Shown piece by piece: positions 35,558 to 46,829 of a DNA stretch of 64,000 bases. The stretch is from Desulfatibacillum sp. Lineage in GTDB: Bacteria; Desulfobacterota; Desulfobacteria; Desulfobacterales; Desulfatibacillaceae. Below the pieces are notes generated by a model. That model saw only the letters and a list, made by a program, of their open reading frames with translations, did not search any database and was not told where the DNA came from. The DNA is taken from positions 1-64,000 of the forward strand of contig JAEINP010000002.1 of the NCBI GenBank assembly GCA_016342355.1. Direction: 5' to 3'. Position numbers and translations under genes: made by a program. Within the stretch, counting starts at the first letter, position 1, and each line of letters starts with the position of its first letter.

Positions 35558-35800
35558 CAGGACTCTCCCAAGGCTGCCTGAACCCGTTGCTGTCGGCTGC
35601 CAATGTGGATTTGATTTAAAACCTCCCAATCCGCGCAAAGGGAGTTACGACAAACTCATACCTTTTGGAAGCGTTGAAGAGCAAGCACTATCCGGAATTC
35701 GTTATTGCTTTAGAGGAATAGGAGGCGGAGTGGTTTCCCAAGAATTCTGAAAAGCCACCCGCCCCTGATCTGAGCTTATATTGTATCCATGGGAGGGAAA

Positions 35801-37718
<1,918 letters not shown>

Positions 37719-37815
37719 ATGCACCACCTTTTCGTTTTGTAGTGTTTTCAAAGAAGCCTCCCTGGCTGCTGGTTTCCATCATTTCCCCAAGCGTTAATCT
37801 GCTGGATTTTCTATT

Positions 37816-37831
37816 GGCAAATGGCGTGCCA
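37816..37831 (-). promoter_or_regulatory. sigma-54 promoter of the gdhA operon
   Basis: On the minus strand TGGCACGCCATTTGCC matches the -24/-12 consensus TGGCACG-N4-TTGC at every defined position except the final A/T. Initiation near 37805 gives a leader of about 55-90 bases. A 10-bp palindrome CAACATGTTG (37848-37857) lies just upstream. The rest of the gap to 38122 holds no gene I can support. Confidence 0.8.
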
Positions 37832-38122
37832 CATTTAGCATTAAATACAACATGTTGATTTAACTATATATTGACTCTACATACTATCCGCAAAAAGTAG
37901 ATACCCAGGTGGTTGGTGGCTCTAAATCACCAGTCTTGGAGCGGGATTATTCGCTATCAATAGTTATCTATCTGAAAATATGAATAAATTAACTGATTCG
38001 GAGAAGGTGTTCAAATATTGCACAACTTGTTGAAAAGGGCATGGTTCGTGGACAAAGGCTTCTCAATAACTCAAACATTTTTTATTAATTGGGCTTTTGG
38101 TATAAAAAAATATGCGCCCTCC

Positions 38123-38165
38123 AAAAAAAACAACCCCTGGCATCCGAAGATACCAGGGGCTGTTG
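38123..38165 (-). terminator. terminator of the nine-gene liv-AOR-GMC operon
   Basis: On the minus strand the stem ACAAC(ag)CCCCTGG / CCAGGGGTTGT with a 12-base loop is followed by eight T. It lies 26 bp past the stop of the GMC oxidoreductase gene. Confidence 0.75.
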
Positions 38166-38191
38166 TTGAATCACATATTGTAAAGTGTGTA

Positions 38192-39850
38192 TTATTCTGT
38201 TTTTTCCGCTTGATCCTTAATGTAATAAGGCGCCCGGGAGGGCGGCAGGGGCGTATTGCCCAATATGGCGTCCGCTGCTTTTTCCGCGATCATCATCACA
38301 GGCGCGTAAATGTTTCCATTGGTGATGGAAGGCATGACGGAAGCATCCACCACCCGGAGGTTTTCCACGCCATGGACTTTCAGGTTGGGGTCCACTACAG
38401 CCATGTCATCCAGGCCCATTTTACAGGTGCAACTGGGGTGATAGGCGCTCTCCCCTTCCCTGCCGATGAAATCCAGGATTTCCTCTTCGGTCTGGCAATG
38501 GGCGCCCGGGGCCAGTTCGTCCCCCCGGTACTCGTCAAAGGCCGGTTGGGTCATAATATTCCGGGTGCACTGGATGGCTTCCACCCAATTGGCTCGTTCC
38601 TGCGGCGTGGACAGGTAATTGAACTTGATGGCCGGGTATTGCATAGGATCGGCGGATTTTAGCTTGACCGACCCGCGTACGTCGGTGTTCATGGGTCCCA
38701 CGTGCACCTGGTATCCGTGCCCGCCCTGAGCCACGGAACCGTCGTAACGGATGGCGATGGGCAGGAAGTGATACTGGAGATTGGGATATTCCACGGTATC
38801 GTTGCTGCGAATGAATCCGCCCGCCTCGAAGTGGTTGGACGCCCCAATGCCCTTTCTCAGGAACAGCCACTGAAAGCCTATCCAGGGTTGGCGATACCAT
38901 TTGAGAGCCGGGAACATGCTCACGGGCTTTTTGCAGGCGTACTGGACATAGACTTCCAAATGGTCCTGGAGATTTTCACCCACACCGGGAAGATCGTGCA
39001 CCGTTTTGATGCCCATCTTGCCCAGTTCCTCGCTGTTCCCAATACCCGAAAGCTGCAACAATTGGGGTGAATTGATGGCTCCGCCGCAGCAGATGATTTC
39101 CCCGCCAAAGGCCCGGTTCACGGTCTTGCCTTTCATATACTCCACGCCCACGGCTTTTTTTCCTTCAAACAAAATACGCGTGGTCATGGCGCCGCAACGG
39201 ACCTTCAAATTTGAGCGGTTTTTGACCGGATGCACATAGGCCCTGGCCGCGTTCCAGCGGCGGCCCCGGTAGCATGTCCTGTCAAAGCCGGAAAAGCCTT
39301 CCTGCTGGTAGCCGTTCACGTCTTCGGTCACGGGATGGCCCGCTTCCTGGACCGCCTTGAAAAACGCGGTGAACAGAGGATTTTCCAAATCCGGACTGGT
39401 GAGGTACAGGGGGCCGCCCACTCCGTGATAGGCATCCGCGCCTATGCACCGGGATTCAAAGCGCTGGAAATAGGGCAGGCAATGGGCATAATCCCAGTCT
39501 TGCAGGCCTTGGTTTTTGCCCCATTTTTCATAATCCAGTGCGTTGCCCCGGATATATATCATACCGTTGATGCAACTGGAGCCGCCCAGGACCTTGCCCC
39601 GAGGTTGATACACCCGGCGGTTATGCATGAAGGGCTCAGGCTCGGACTCGTACCACCAGTTGTAAGTCTTGCCAGCCAGGGGATAGGTAAGGGCCGCGGG
39701 CATATGGATGCGAAAATCCACCTTATAGTCCGGCCGCCCGGCTTCCAGAACCAGAACCCGGTTGGATGGATTGACGCTCAGGCGGTTTGCCAGCACGCTG
39801 CCTGCGGAGCCGCCGCCTACAATAATATAGTCATAAAGTTTTCTTGTCAT
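38192..39850 (-). CDS. GMC-family FAD-dependent alcohol/choline dehydrogenase
   Basis: 552 residues. The N-terminal FAD-binding GGGSAGSVLANRLS, GMC signature 1 around GGSSCINGMIYIRGNALDYE, signature 2 GAINSPQLLQLSGIG and the active-site His and Asn (YHPSCTCKMG; TNGNIYAP) are all present. Closest family resemblance is to BetA/AlkJ-type choline or alkanol dehydrogenases, which oxidise an alcohol to an aldehyde and pass electrons to quinone. AGGAG precedes the ATG. It follows the AOR gene by 29 bp, fitting stepwise alcohol to aldehyde to acid oxidation. Exact substrate unknown. Confidence 0.9.
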   Translation of the reverse strand: MTRKLYDYIIVGGGSAGSVLANRLSVNPSNRVLVLEAGRPDYKVDFRIHMPAALTYPLAGKTYNWWYESEPEPFMHNRRVYQPRGKVLGGSSCINGMIYIRGNALDYEKWGKNQGLQDWDYAHCLPYFQRFESRCIGADAYHGVGGPLYLTSPDLENPLFTAFFKAVQEAGHPVTEDVNGYQQEGFSGFDRTCYRGRRWNAARAYVHPVKNRSNLKVRCGAMTTRILFEGKKAVGVEYMKGKTVNRAFGGEIICCGGAINSPQLLQLSGIGNSEELGKMGIKTVHDLPGVGENLQDHLEVYVQYACKKPVSMFPALKWYRQPWIGFQWLFLRKGIGASNHFEAGGFIRSNDTVEYPNLQYHFLPIAIRYDGSVAQGGHGYQVHVGPMNTDVRGSVKLKSADPMQYPAIKFNYLSTPQERANWVEAIQCTRNIMTQPAFDEYRGDELAPGAHCQTEEEILDFIGREGESAYHPSCTCKMGLDDMAVVDPNLKVHGVENLRVVDASVMPSITNGNIYAPVMMIAEKAADAILGNTPLPPSRAPYYIKDQAEKTE

Positions 39851-39879
39851 AAGTGCTCCTGATATGGATTGAAACAGGC

Positions 39880-41736
39880 CTAAGGCCTTTCCATAAAATC
39901 CGGGGCCTGGTCCAGGCCCAGTTTTTTTAAGGTTTCGGATGTGGGGCGGCCTTCCTTATCCCAGCCCCGAATCCGGTAATAATCCCGGCGCATATAGTCC
40001 ATGTCCTCCTGGCTGATGCGTTGTCCTTTATGGGGACCGTCGGGCAGGACTTCCTTGATAAAGCGCCGGGGCAGGGTGTCGTCCTTTGCCAAAAAACCTT
40101 CCCGGACGTTGTAAAGCCGGGTTTGGTTCCAGATTTTTTCTCCGATAATGTTGAAATAATCCGCCTCAACGGGTTTTCCCGTGGCGGCGCTCAGCATGGC
40201 GGCAAAGGTTTCGCTGGAAAGGCCGCAGGTGGTGAAATCGCATTTGACCAAAGCATCCGTGCCTGCAATAAAATTCTGGAGTTCCACCAGTATGACGGCC
40301 CTGCCCTTTGTCAGGTAGGGCTCCACGGGCTGGCCGTTGTATTCGTCTCCGCCCACGTCGTAGCCAATCATGAAGCCGCGCTGGTGGCACGCGCCCCGGT
40401 CCGCCGTCATGTAGGCCAGACCCATGCCGGGCGTGCCTCTGGGTCCCCAGGCCGGGCATTCCAGGCCTTTGACATGCATGGCATAGTCTCCGGTGTTTCC
40501 GCCCAAGGCAGTGCTGGCCCTTTTGACTCCCTGGGACAAGAGTTTGCCCAACTCATTTTCCTGCAATGCCATGGACCGAATGAGGTATTCCGCTCCCTGG
40601 ACGTTGCCGAAATCCAGGGTAACGCCCGGAGGCGATTGGATGACGCCATTATTTGCCGCTTCAAAGGCAAAGCCGATCACCCCGCCCGCGCTCATGCTGT
40701 CCAGGCCGTATTCGTCGCAGAGCTTGGTGAGGTGGGCAACGGCCCGCACATCGTGGATATCCAGGTTGGAACCCAGCAGGGCTGCGGACTCGTACTCCAC
40801 TATGTCGGTGATGAAATGGGAATGCTTGCCCGTGCGGACCGCGCCCATCTGGCTGCACCGTATGGGGCAGGCAAAACAGGCGGCTTTTCCCAAGAACAGG
40901 TGCTTTTTCTGGCCTTCGTCGCCAATTTTATCGGCCTGGGGGTCGGACTGGCTCTTGTAGTTCCTATACGGCAGGGTGCCTATTTCGTTGGACCAGGGTA
41001 TGGCCGAACTGGTTCCTCCGTCTGTGTAGGTGGCGCAGGCCGCGCTTTGGGCGATTTCGGCGTAGGCGCCTTTGCAGGCAGCGTCAAAGGCCTTGAGGTC
41101 ATGAACCTTAACGATCCGGCTGCCCTTGATGGCAATGCCCTTGAGATTCTTGGAGCCCATGACCGCCCCGGCCCCTCCCCTGCCTGCCTGGCGATTGTAT
41201 TCGCAGCAGATCAGGGAAAATAAAACCTGGTTTTCACCGGCCTGACCAATGGTCACAACCCGGGCTTCAGGTTCTTCGATATCTTTTTTGATAAGGGCGT
41301 TGGCCTCCAGGGTGCTGGTCCCCCAAATTCCCTTGGCTGGCCGGATTTCCACCCGGGAATCCTTGATCCACAGGTAAACCGGCCTGGAAGCCTTGCCGAA
41401 AATGATGATGCCGTCGTATCCCGCATATTTGATTTCAGGCCCGAACCGTCCGCCGAAAAAGGAATCCAGATAGGTCCCGGTAAGGGGGGAGCGGGTGACG
41501 GCGCAGGCCCTCATGCTGGGGGCTGCGGTGGCGGTCAGGGGACCGGTGAGGAACATGAGGACGTTTTCCGGTCCCAGGGGGTTTGTCCCCGGGGGGACGA
41601 GGTCGTACAGGAGCTTGGCCCCGAATCCCTTGCCGCCCACGAATTGATCCTTGAGCCATTGGGGAACAGGCACGGCGCGAGTTGTTTCCCGTGTCAGGTC
41701 CACCATGAGGAATTGTCCCATATAGGCGTCAGCCAT
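39880..41736 (-). CDS. aldehyde:ferredoxin oxidoreductase
   Basis: 618 residues from ATG at 41736 (MADAYMGQFLMVDL), chosen because GAGGAGG precedes it; an ATG at 41751 lies inside that site. The AOR N-terminal domain contains RETTRAVPVP and LTGPLTATAAPSMRACAVTR. Cluster-ligand Cys residues lie in AACFACPIRCSQMG and in KCDFTTCGLSS. The family binds tungsten- or molybdo-bispterin and one [4Fe-4S] cluster and oxidises aldehydes to acids with ferredoxin, or the reverse. It overlaps the four-cluster ferredoxin-like gene by 8 bp. Which metal is used cannot be read here. Confidence 0.93.
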   Translation of the reverse strand: MADAYMGQFLMVDLTRETTRAVPVPQWLKDQFVGGKGFGAKLLYDLVPPGTNPLGPENVLMFLTGPLTATAAPSMRACAVTRSPLTGTYLDSFFGGRFGPEIKYAGYDGIIIFGKASRPVYLWIKDSRVEIRPAKGIWGTSTLEANALIKKDIEEPEARVVTIGQAGENQVLFSLICCEYNRQAGRGGAGAVMGSKNLKGIAIKGSRIVKVHDLKAFDAACKGAYAEIAQSAACATYTDGGTSSAIPWSNEIGTLPYRNYKSQSDPQADKIGDEGQKKHLFLGKAACFACPIRCSQMGAVRTGKHSHFITDIVEYESAALLGSNLDIHDVRAVAHLTKLCDEYGLDSMSAGGVIGFAFEAANNGVIQSPPGVTLDFGNVQGAEYLIRSMALQENELGKLLSQGVKRASTALGGNTGDYAMHVKGLECPAWGPRGTPGMGLAYMTADRGACHQRGFMIGYDVGGDEYNGQPVEPYLTKGRAVILVELQNFIAGTDALVKCDFTTCGLSSETFAAMLSAATGKPVEADYFNIIGEKIWNQTRLYNVREGFLAKDDTLPRRFIKEVLPDGPHKGQRISQEDMDYMRRDYYRIRGWDKEGRPTSETLKKLGLDQAPDFMERP

Positions 41737-42187
41737 GGTCAGCCTCCTCATTGTTTTTCTTGTCCGGCAAGGCTCTGTACGCCAGTTCCAGGGCGCCGGT
41801 GGGGCAGACAGCCACGCAGGCGGGGTTTCCGTTGCAGAGGTCGCATTTCACGGATTTGTTCAGGTCCGGGTCCACACCCACCATCTCAATGGGGCAATAT
41901 TTACGGCACATGTTGCACCCAATGCATGTGTCATGATCCACCACCATGGCCCCGGTTTGAGGATTGCGGGAGATTGCCTTAACAGGGCAGACATTGGCGC
42001 AGTAGGGGTTTTCGCACTGATTGCAAACCAAGGGAAAGTGGTAGAGGTTTTCCGTTTTGTGCGTGATTCTAAGTAAAGCCCTGTGCGGGTTGTAGCCCCC
42101 CAAGAGGCGTTGGGAGCATGCCAATTGGCAGAGGCTGCAACCCGTGCACAGGTCAAAGTTGGTTTTTATAGAAAGTATCTGGGTCAT
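41729..42187 (-). CDS. four-cluster ferredoxin-like partner of AOR
   Basis: 152 residues with four cysteine groups: CTGCSLCQLACS, CNQCENPYCANVCPVKA, CIGCNMCRKYCPI and CDLCNGNPACVAVCPTGA. This is the HycB/AOR-associated electron-transfer subunit type. It is cytoplasmic with no signal peptide. The 3' end overlaps the AOR gene by 8 bp, so the two are made together and presumably form a complex that takes electrons from the pterin enzyme. The ribosome-binding site is weak, and it begins 16 bp after the binding-protein gene. Confidence 0.88.
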   Translation of the reverse strand: MTQILSIKTNFDLCTGCSLCQLACSQRLLGGYNPHRALLRITHKTENLYHFPLVCNQCENPYCANVCPVKAISRNPQTGAMVVDHDTCIGCNMCRKYCPIEMVGVDPDLNKSVKCDLCNGNPACVAVCPTGALELAYRALPDKKNNEEADHG

Positions 42188-42203
42188 AAAGTGGAATAAT
42201 TCC

Positions 42204-43424
42204 CTATTTACACCACCTGGGAACCTGAAACTTAAAGTTCATATATGGTTTGGCCGGGGGATCGGTAAAAATGGTCACAAGCTCGCCGTTCTGCACCTGA
42301 TAATGGCCAATGGGAACGTCTCCGCCAGCACGCATGACGTTGCTTTTGTCCCATTTCCACCAGCCTGTTTCGCCTTTGTAGCCATTGGTGGAAATGTACT
42401 TGCACACGGCTGCATGGTCCTTTTCGTCGCCAACAGCCTTGACTGCGGCGGCCCATGCCATAACGCCACTATAAGCGGCCCAGGAACCGGCCTGGGGCTG
42501 ATGTTTCCAGATTTTTGCAAAGTTATCCACCCATGCCTGTGCTTCGGGCGTGGGCGCCGTGGGAGTGGGCATGGCCGTGGGGACTTCACCGATGATGCCG
42601 TCCGCTTCCTTGCCCATGGTCTGAACCACTTCCCTGGGAACAATGGAATAGCCGTAGCTCAAAATCGATTTTGTGGGTGCTTCCATGAATTGGCGAAAAA
42701 ACGTGATCACTTCCTGGGCGCTGACGATTTCCAGATGGATAATGGCAGGCTTGATCTTACGGATGCGGGTGAGGATGGGACCCCATTCCCGGGTGCCGTA
42801 AGGCACTTCTTCGTGCAGGGCCACTTTCCAGCCTTCTGCCTTGAACTTCTCTTCCAGGGTGTCGCCCACGCCCGTGCCCCAGGCGTCGTCGGCATTGATG
42901 ATGACCACCTTTTTATTGGGGTATTCGTAAGGCAGGGCCAAAAGCACCCGAAACATGCTGGAAGCCTGGTTGACGTCCGTATCGGTAAGTTGAAAGATAT
43001 TGGAGTATTTTACGGGGTCCTGGTCGAACACGTCCACGGCCGACTGGGAACCGTCGTCCGCAAAAAAGGGAGCGGTGTACTTGCCATAAGCACGCACATC
43101 CTGGCCCCATCCCGCCCATCCGGCATGGACCGAATCCACCTTTACGTTTCCACATAGGTAGTCCGCGCCCTGCATGACCCGTTCGGGGGCAAATTCCTGG
43201 GTGTCAAAACGCACGGCCTCCAGTTGTTTGCCCAAAAGTCCTCCGGATGCGTTGATTTCATCGATGGCGATCTTAATGCCCTTCCAGTAGTTGTCACCTG
43301 TGTCCGTGTAGGCGCCCGTCATGGCGAGGGGCACGCCCACTTTGATGGTTTCGGCTGCAATGGCCGGGATGGCCAACATCCCCGCTACTGTGATCGTCAA
43401 AATCAAGCTAACCAGCTTTTTCAA
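42204..43424 (-). CDS. livK: Liv-type ABC transporter substrate-binding protein
   Basis: 406 residues from a TTG at 43424 that has AAGGAGG seven bases upstream and gives a proper signal peptide (KKLVSLILTITVAGMLAIPA). Longer in-frame starts have none. The mature protein is a peripBP_6/LivK-type fold (IKVGVPLAMTGAYTDTGDNY, ASGGLLGKQLEAVRFDTQEF). Members bind branched-chain amino acids, amides, aromatic acids or other small organics, so the ligand is open. Set between the permeases and the AOR genes in one operon, it probably binds the compound that the oxidoreductases use. Confidence 0.9.
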   Translation of the reverse strand: MKKLVSLILTITVAGMLAIPAIAAETIKVGVPLAMTGAYTDTGDNYWKGIKIAIDEINASGGLLGKQLEAVRFDTQEFAPERVMQGADYLCGNVKVDSVHAGWAGWGQDVRAYGKYTAPFFADDGSQSAVDVFDQDPVKYSNIFQLTDTDVNQASSMFRVLLALPYEYPNKKVVIINADDAWGTGVGDTLEEKFKAEGWKVALHEEVPYGTREWGPILTRIRKIKPAIIHLEIVSAQEVITFFRQFMEAPTKSILSYGYSIVPREVVQTMGKEADGIIGEVPTAMPTPTAPTPEAQAWVDNFAKIWKHQPQAGSWAAYSGVMAWAAAVKAVGDEKDHAAVCKYISTNGYKGETGWWKWDKSNVMRAGGDVPIGHYQVQNGELVTIFTDPPAKPYMNFKFQVPRWCK

Positions 43425-43476
43425 TGGAACCTCCTTGGTATGAGTTTTTATTTGGGTGACGGAAGGTGACTGTCTG

Positions 43477-44454
43477 TCATGCGTCCGCTTCCTGAATTTT
43501 TGATTTACCGTTAAAAAACCGGCGAACAAGGCCTATGACGCCATCCGGTAAAAAAAGAACCAGGACCACCACCAGTCCCCCAAGAATCAAGGGTCTGTAA
43601 GACCCCAAGGGAGACAGCATTTCATTAAGGGTTACTGTGACGATTGCTCCCAGGATCGCCCCGGGAAAATGCCCGATGCCGCCGATGACCAGCATGATCA
43701 TAAGGGTGACGAATAAGTCTATCCCCAGCATACGGGTGGAAAGCATACCCACGTAATGCCCGTAAAAGCCCCCTACCATGCCGGTCAAAAAACTGGTGAG
43801 GGCGAAAACAGCCAGCTTGTATTTGAAGGCGCTCACTCCCAGGCTTGCGGAAAAATCCTCGCTGTCCTTGAGTGCCAGGAACGCAGTGCCCCAAAAGGAA
43901 CGAATGACCATGAGGATAATTATGGAACAAAGGATAGCCAGGACCAGGGTAAGGTAAAAGACCGCCACCTTGTGATCCGGCGTAAAAGCAAAACCGAAAA
44001 TCTCGATGGGTTGTATTGTGAGGATTCCCCGGGAACCGCCTGTGCCGATAGCCCGGCCCATGGGGCCCTTCAAAAAGGGTTCCAGGATCATGTGCACGGC
44101 AAAGGTCACCAGGGCCACATAGGCCCCCTTGAGGCGCAGGCAAGGCAAGCCCACCAGCACGCCTATGGCTGCGGTAATGCCGCCCGCCACGAATATGGCA
44201 AAAATGGGCGGGATGCCAAACTTGTTGGCCACAATGGCCGAGGCGTAAGCCCCGATCACGAAAAACGCCACCTGTCCAAAGCTGAATATGCCGGCGAAAC
44301 CCATGATCAGGTCCCAGCACGACGCCACTACACCCCATATAAGAATCATGATCAGGATGTGCATAAGGTGGTCTGTGCCGCCCACAAAGATCGGCATCAA
44401 GGCCAACCCGCCATATATTATCGCCATTAAAGCGCCCATGCGCTGCCAACTCAT
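43477..44454 (-). CDS. livM: Liv-type ABC transporter permease LivM
   Basis: 325 residues from ATG at 44454, just past the livH stop; the longer frame overlaps livH and is unlikely. About nine to ten helices with the LivM signature region WGVVASCWDLIMGFAGIFSF, GQVAFFVIGAYASAIVANKF and GGIGHFPGAILGAIVT. It forms the inner-membrane channel with LivH. Confidence 0.92.
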   Translation of the reverse strand: MSWQRMGALMAIIYGGLALMPIFVGGTDHLMHILIMILIWGVVASCWDLIMGFAGIFSFGQVAFFVIGAYASAIVANKFGIPPIFAIFVAGGITAAIGVLVGLPCLRLKGAYVALVTFAVHMILEPFLKGPMGRAIGTGGSRGILTIQPIEIFGFAFTPDHKVAVFYLTLVLAILCSIIILMVIRSFWGTAFLALKDSEDFSASLGVSAFKYKLAVFALTSFLTGMVGGFYGHYVGMLSTRMLGIDLFVTLMIMLVIGGIGHFPGAILGAIVTVTLNEMLSPLGSYRPLILGGLVVVLVLFLPDGVIGLVRRFFNGKSKIQEADA

Positions 44455-44458
44455 ATAA

Positions 44459-45334
44459 TCACCCCCACTTGCCCAACAGGCCCTGAGGACGTACCGCCAG
44501 GGTTGCCAGGAGAACGCCAAACAGTGCAAAAAGAACCCAGGTCATGCCAAACCAGTAGCCCACAAAGGCTTCCAGCATGCCCAGGATAAAGGCGGCGTAA
44601 AGACCTCCCCGGATGGAGCCCATGCCGCCGAACGCGGTAATCACCCAGGACTTGACCAGGATGTCCCAGCCTCCGGAGGGGGACACAAAATACTTTTGGG
44701 CCAGCAACACACCGCCCAAACCCACCATGACCGTGGAAATGCCAAAGGTGGCAGCGAATATACGGTCCTTGGGAATGCCCACAATCCGGGCGCCTTCGGG
44801 ATTTTGAGCCACAGCCCGGACAGCCATGCCGATACGGGTGTTGTTGAGGAACCAACGAAACGCCAGAATGCCGCTGATGGAAAGGATGAAGATCACCACG
44901 TCCTGGTAAGAGACCACAAGGTCCCCCACTTCCAGTACGCCGTCCACAATGGGAGGCAGGGATTTCATGCGGGACCCGAAAACGACCTGAAACAGGTTGT
45001 CCATGAACAAAGCCAGGCCCAGGGTGAGCATCATGACCTTGATCTCCCAGTCCGACCTTTTTCGCAGGGGCGCTACAATAAGTTTTTCCGTCACATAGCC
45101 GAAGACCATCAGCAAAGGCAGGGCCACCAGAAAGACGGATATATACCCGCCCCAGATACCCACCAGGGCTAATAGTATCCAGGCCAAATAGCCCCCCAGG
45201 CTAAAAAAGGAGCCGTAGGCAAAATTAAAGGCCTTGGACACACCGTACACCAGGGTCAGGCCCACGGCCATGAGGGCGTACACCGAACCGTTGGTCATGC
45301 CGCTTATGAACACATCTACATATTCTATAAGCAT
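44459..45334 (-). CDS. livH: Liv-type ABC transporter permease LivH
   Basis: 291 residues and about eight helices, with the family features NGSVYALMAVGLTLVYGVSK, FNFAYGSFFSLGGYLAWI and ITAFGGMGSIRGGLYAAFI. It is the partner channel subunit of LivM, separated from it by only 4 bp. It follows livF by 42 bp with no terminator between. Confidence 0.93.
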   Translation of the reverse strand: MLIEYVDVFISGMTNGSVYALMAVGLTLVYGVSKAFNFAYGSFFSLGGYLAWILLALVGIWGGYISVFLVALPLLMVFGYVTEKLIVAPLRKRSDWEIKVMMLTLGLALFMDNLFQVVFGSRMKSLPPIVDGVLEVGDLVVSYQDVVIFILSISGILAFRWFLNNTRIGMAVRAVAQNPEGARIVGIPKDRIFAATFGISTVMVGLGGVLLAQKYFVSPSGGWDILVKSWVITAFGGMGSIRGGLYAAFILGMLEAFVGYWFGMTWVLFALFGVLLATLAVRPQGLLGKWG

Positions 45335-45376
45335 TCTAAAACCTTACCTGTTTTATATTTCTGAAGATATTCATAA

Positions 45377-46081
45377 TTACATACCCAAAAAAATCTCTTT
45401 TAGATGATCGTTTTCCAATGCTTCCCGGGCCGTGCCTTCAAAGGTAATCTGTCCCTCTTCCAGCATGTAAATGCGGTCCGCAAGTTCTGCAATCTGGGGA
45501 ATGTTCTGCTCCACCAAAAGGATGGATTTTCCCTGTTTGTTGATCTCCTTGATAATATTGAACACTTCCACCCGCAAATTAGGCTGGAGCCCCAGGGATG
45601 GTTCATCAATGCAAAGAAAATCCGCATGGCTCATAAGGCCCCGGGCGATTGCTAGCATACGGGCCTCTCCGCCGCTTAAGGTGCTGGCCATCTGTTTTTT
45701 GCGTTCCTCCAGGCGGGGGAACAGGTCCAGGACCTTTGCCATGTTTTTCTTTTCATGGGACCGGGCGTTTTTGGAATAGGCTCCCAGCTTCAAATTTTCC
45801 AGGACGCTCATTTCGGGAAAAAGCTCCCGGTTTTCCGCAATGTATATGACGCCCTCGTTGACCAGTTTTTCCGCGGGCCGTCCGGTGATATTTTGGCCCT
45901 TGTAAAGAATGGAGCCTTCCACCCGGTCCACCAAGCCGCAAATGGATTTCAGGAGGGTGCTTTTGCCATGGCCGTTGGGGCCCAACACCACCACCACTTC
46001 CTTTTCCTTTATATGGACGGAGACGTCGTGCAACACATGGAACTGACCGTAATAGGCGTTCAGATCAGTTGTCCGAAGCAT
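45377..46081 (-). CDS. livF: Liv-type ABC transporter ATPase LivF
   Basis: 234 residues from ATG at 46081 (MLRTTDLNAYYGQFHVLHDV), with GGGAG upstream and a 17-bp overlap with livG. Walker A GPNGHGKST, signature LSGGEARMLAIARGL, Walker B FLCIDEPSLGLQP and switch His-region LLVEQN are all in place for the LivF branch. It energises the transporter together with LivG. Confidence 0.93.
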   Translation of the reverse strand: MLRTTDLNAYYGQFHVLHDVSVHIKEKEVVVVLGPNGHGKSTLLKSICGLVDRVEGSILYKGQNITGRPAEKLVNEGVIYIAENRELFPEMSVLENLKLGAYSKNARSHEKKNMAKVLDLFPRLEERKKQMASTLSGGEARMLAIARGLMSHADFLCIDEPSLGLQPNLRVEVFNIIKEINKQGKSILLVEQNIPQIAELADRIYMLEEGQITFEGTAREALENDHLKEIFLGM

Positions 46082-46784
46082 AGGCGTCTCCCAGGTAGCA
46101 CTCCACCACATGTTTGTTGCTGGTCACAATGTCCGGGTCCCCGCTGGCTATTTTTGATCCCGATTCGATGATGAGGAGGGTTTCGGTGAGTTCGGTAAGC
46201 ACCTTCATAAAGTGTTCGATGATGATGATGGTGACGCCCATCTCGTCGTTAATACGGCGGATGAACTCCATCAAATCCTGGATTTCATGAGCGTTGGAGC
46301 CAGCCATGGGTTCATCCAGCATGAGAAGCTTGGGCCGGGTAGCCAGGGCCGCGCCGATCATGAGTTTTTTCTTGCCTATGAGGTCGAGGTTGCCGGTGAG
46401 GTTGTAGCGTTCTTCCTGGAAGTCCAGAAAATCAAGCAAATGGTCCACGTATTCGGGATCAAAACCCGTGTTGTCTCCAAAGCGGGAGCCCACGCTGAGG
46501 GCCTGTTCCACGGTAAGGCTGGGAAAGGTATGGGGAACCTGGAAGGTGCGGGCAATGCCCATTTGGGCTATGCGGTGGGGCTTTTTGCCGGAAATATCCT
46601 CCCCGTTAAAAAGGAGTTTGCCCTCGAAGGGGAAAAAACCGGTGATAAGATTGTACACTGTGGATTTTCCTGCGCCGTTGGGGCCTGCGATCCCAAAAAT
46701 CTGGCCTTTTTCCACAGTAAAGCTCAAATCGTCGACTGCTACCAGCTCTCCGAATTTTTTTGTAAGATTGATTGCCTGTAACAC
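46065..46784 (-). CDS. livG: Liv-type ABC transporter ATPase LivG
   Basis: 239 residues from GTG at 46784 (AGGAAGGA upstream). Walker A GPNGAGKST, Q-loop region MGIARTFQVPHTFPSLTVE, Walker B LLMLDEPMAG and switch His IIIIEHFMKV are present. The expected signature (usually LSYGQQ) reads DLIGKKKLMIGAAL, so the LSGGQ-type serine and glycines are largely lost. LivF retains a normal signature, so the dimer may have one degenerate ATP site. It overlaps livF by 17 bp. Confidence 0.9.
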   Translation of the reverse strand: MLQAINLTKKFGELVAVDDLSFTVEKGQIFGIAGPNGAGKSTVYNLITGFFPFEGKLLFNGEDISGKKPHRIAQMGIARTFQVPHTFPSLTVEQALSVGSRFGDNTGFDPEYVDHLLDFLDFQEERYNLTGNLDLIGKKKLMIGAALATRPKLLMLDEPMAGSNAHEIQDLMEFIRRINDEMGVTIIIIEHFMKVLTELTETLLIIESGSKIASGDPDIVTSNKHVVECYLGDAYASDN

Positions 46785-46829
46785 GACTATCCTTCCTCAC
46801 CCGGCCAAGCCGGATTATGGGTCCCGCGT

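Noticed and set aside
35593..35612. TGGCA...GC motif on the minus strand upstream of the KaiC/PEP-synthase gene
   Set aside because: GG-to-GC spacing is nine instead of ten bases and the -24 block is incomplete.
40021..41223. 400-codon plus-strand open frame opposite AOR
   Set aside because: Antisense to a certain AOR gene, with no family resemblance.
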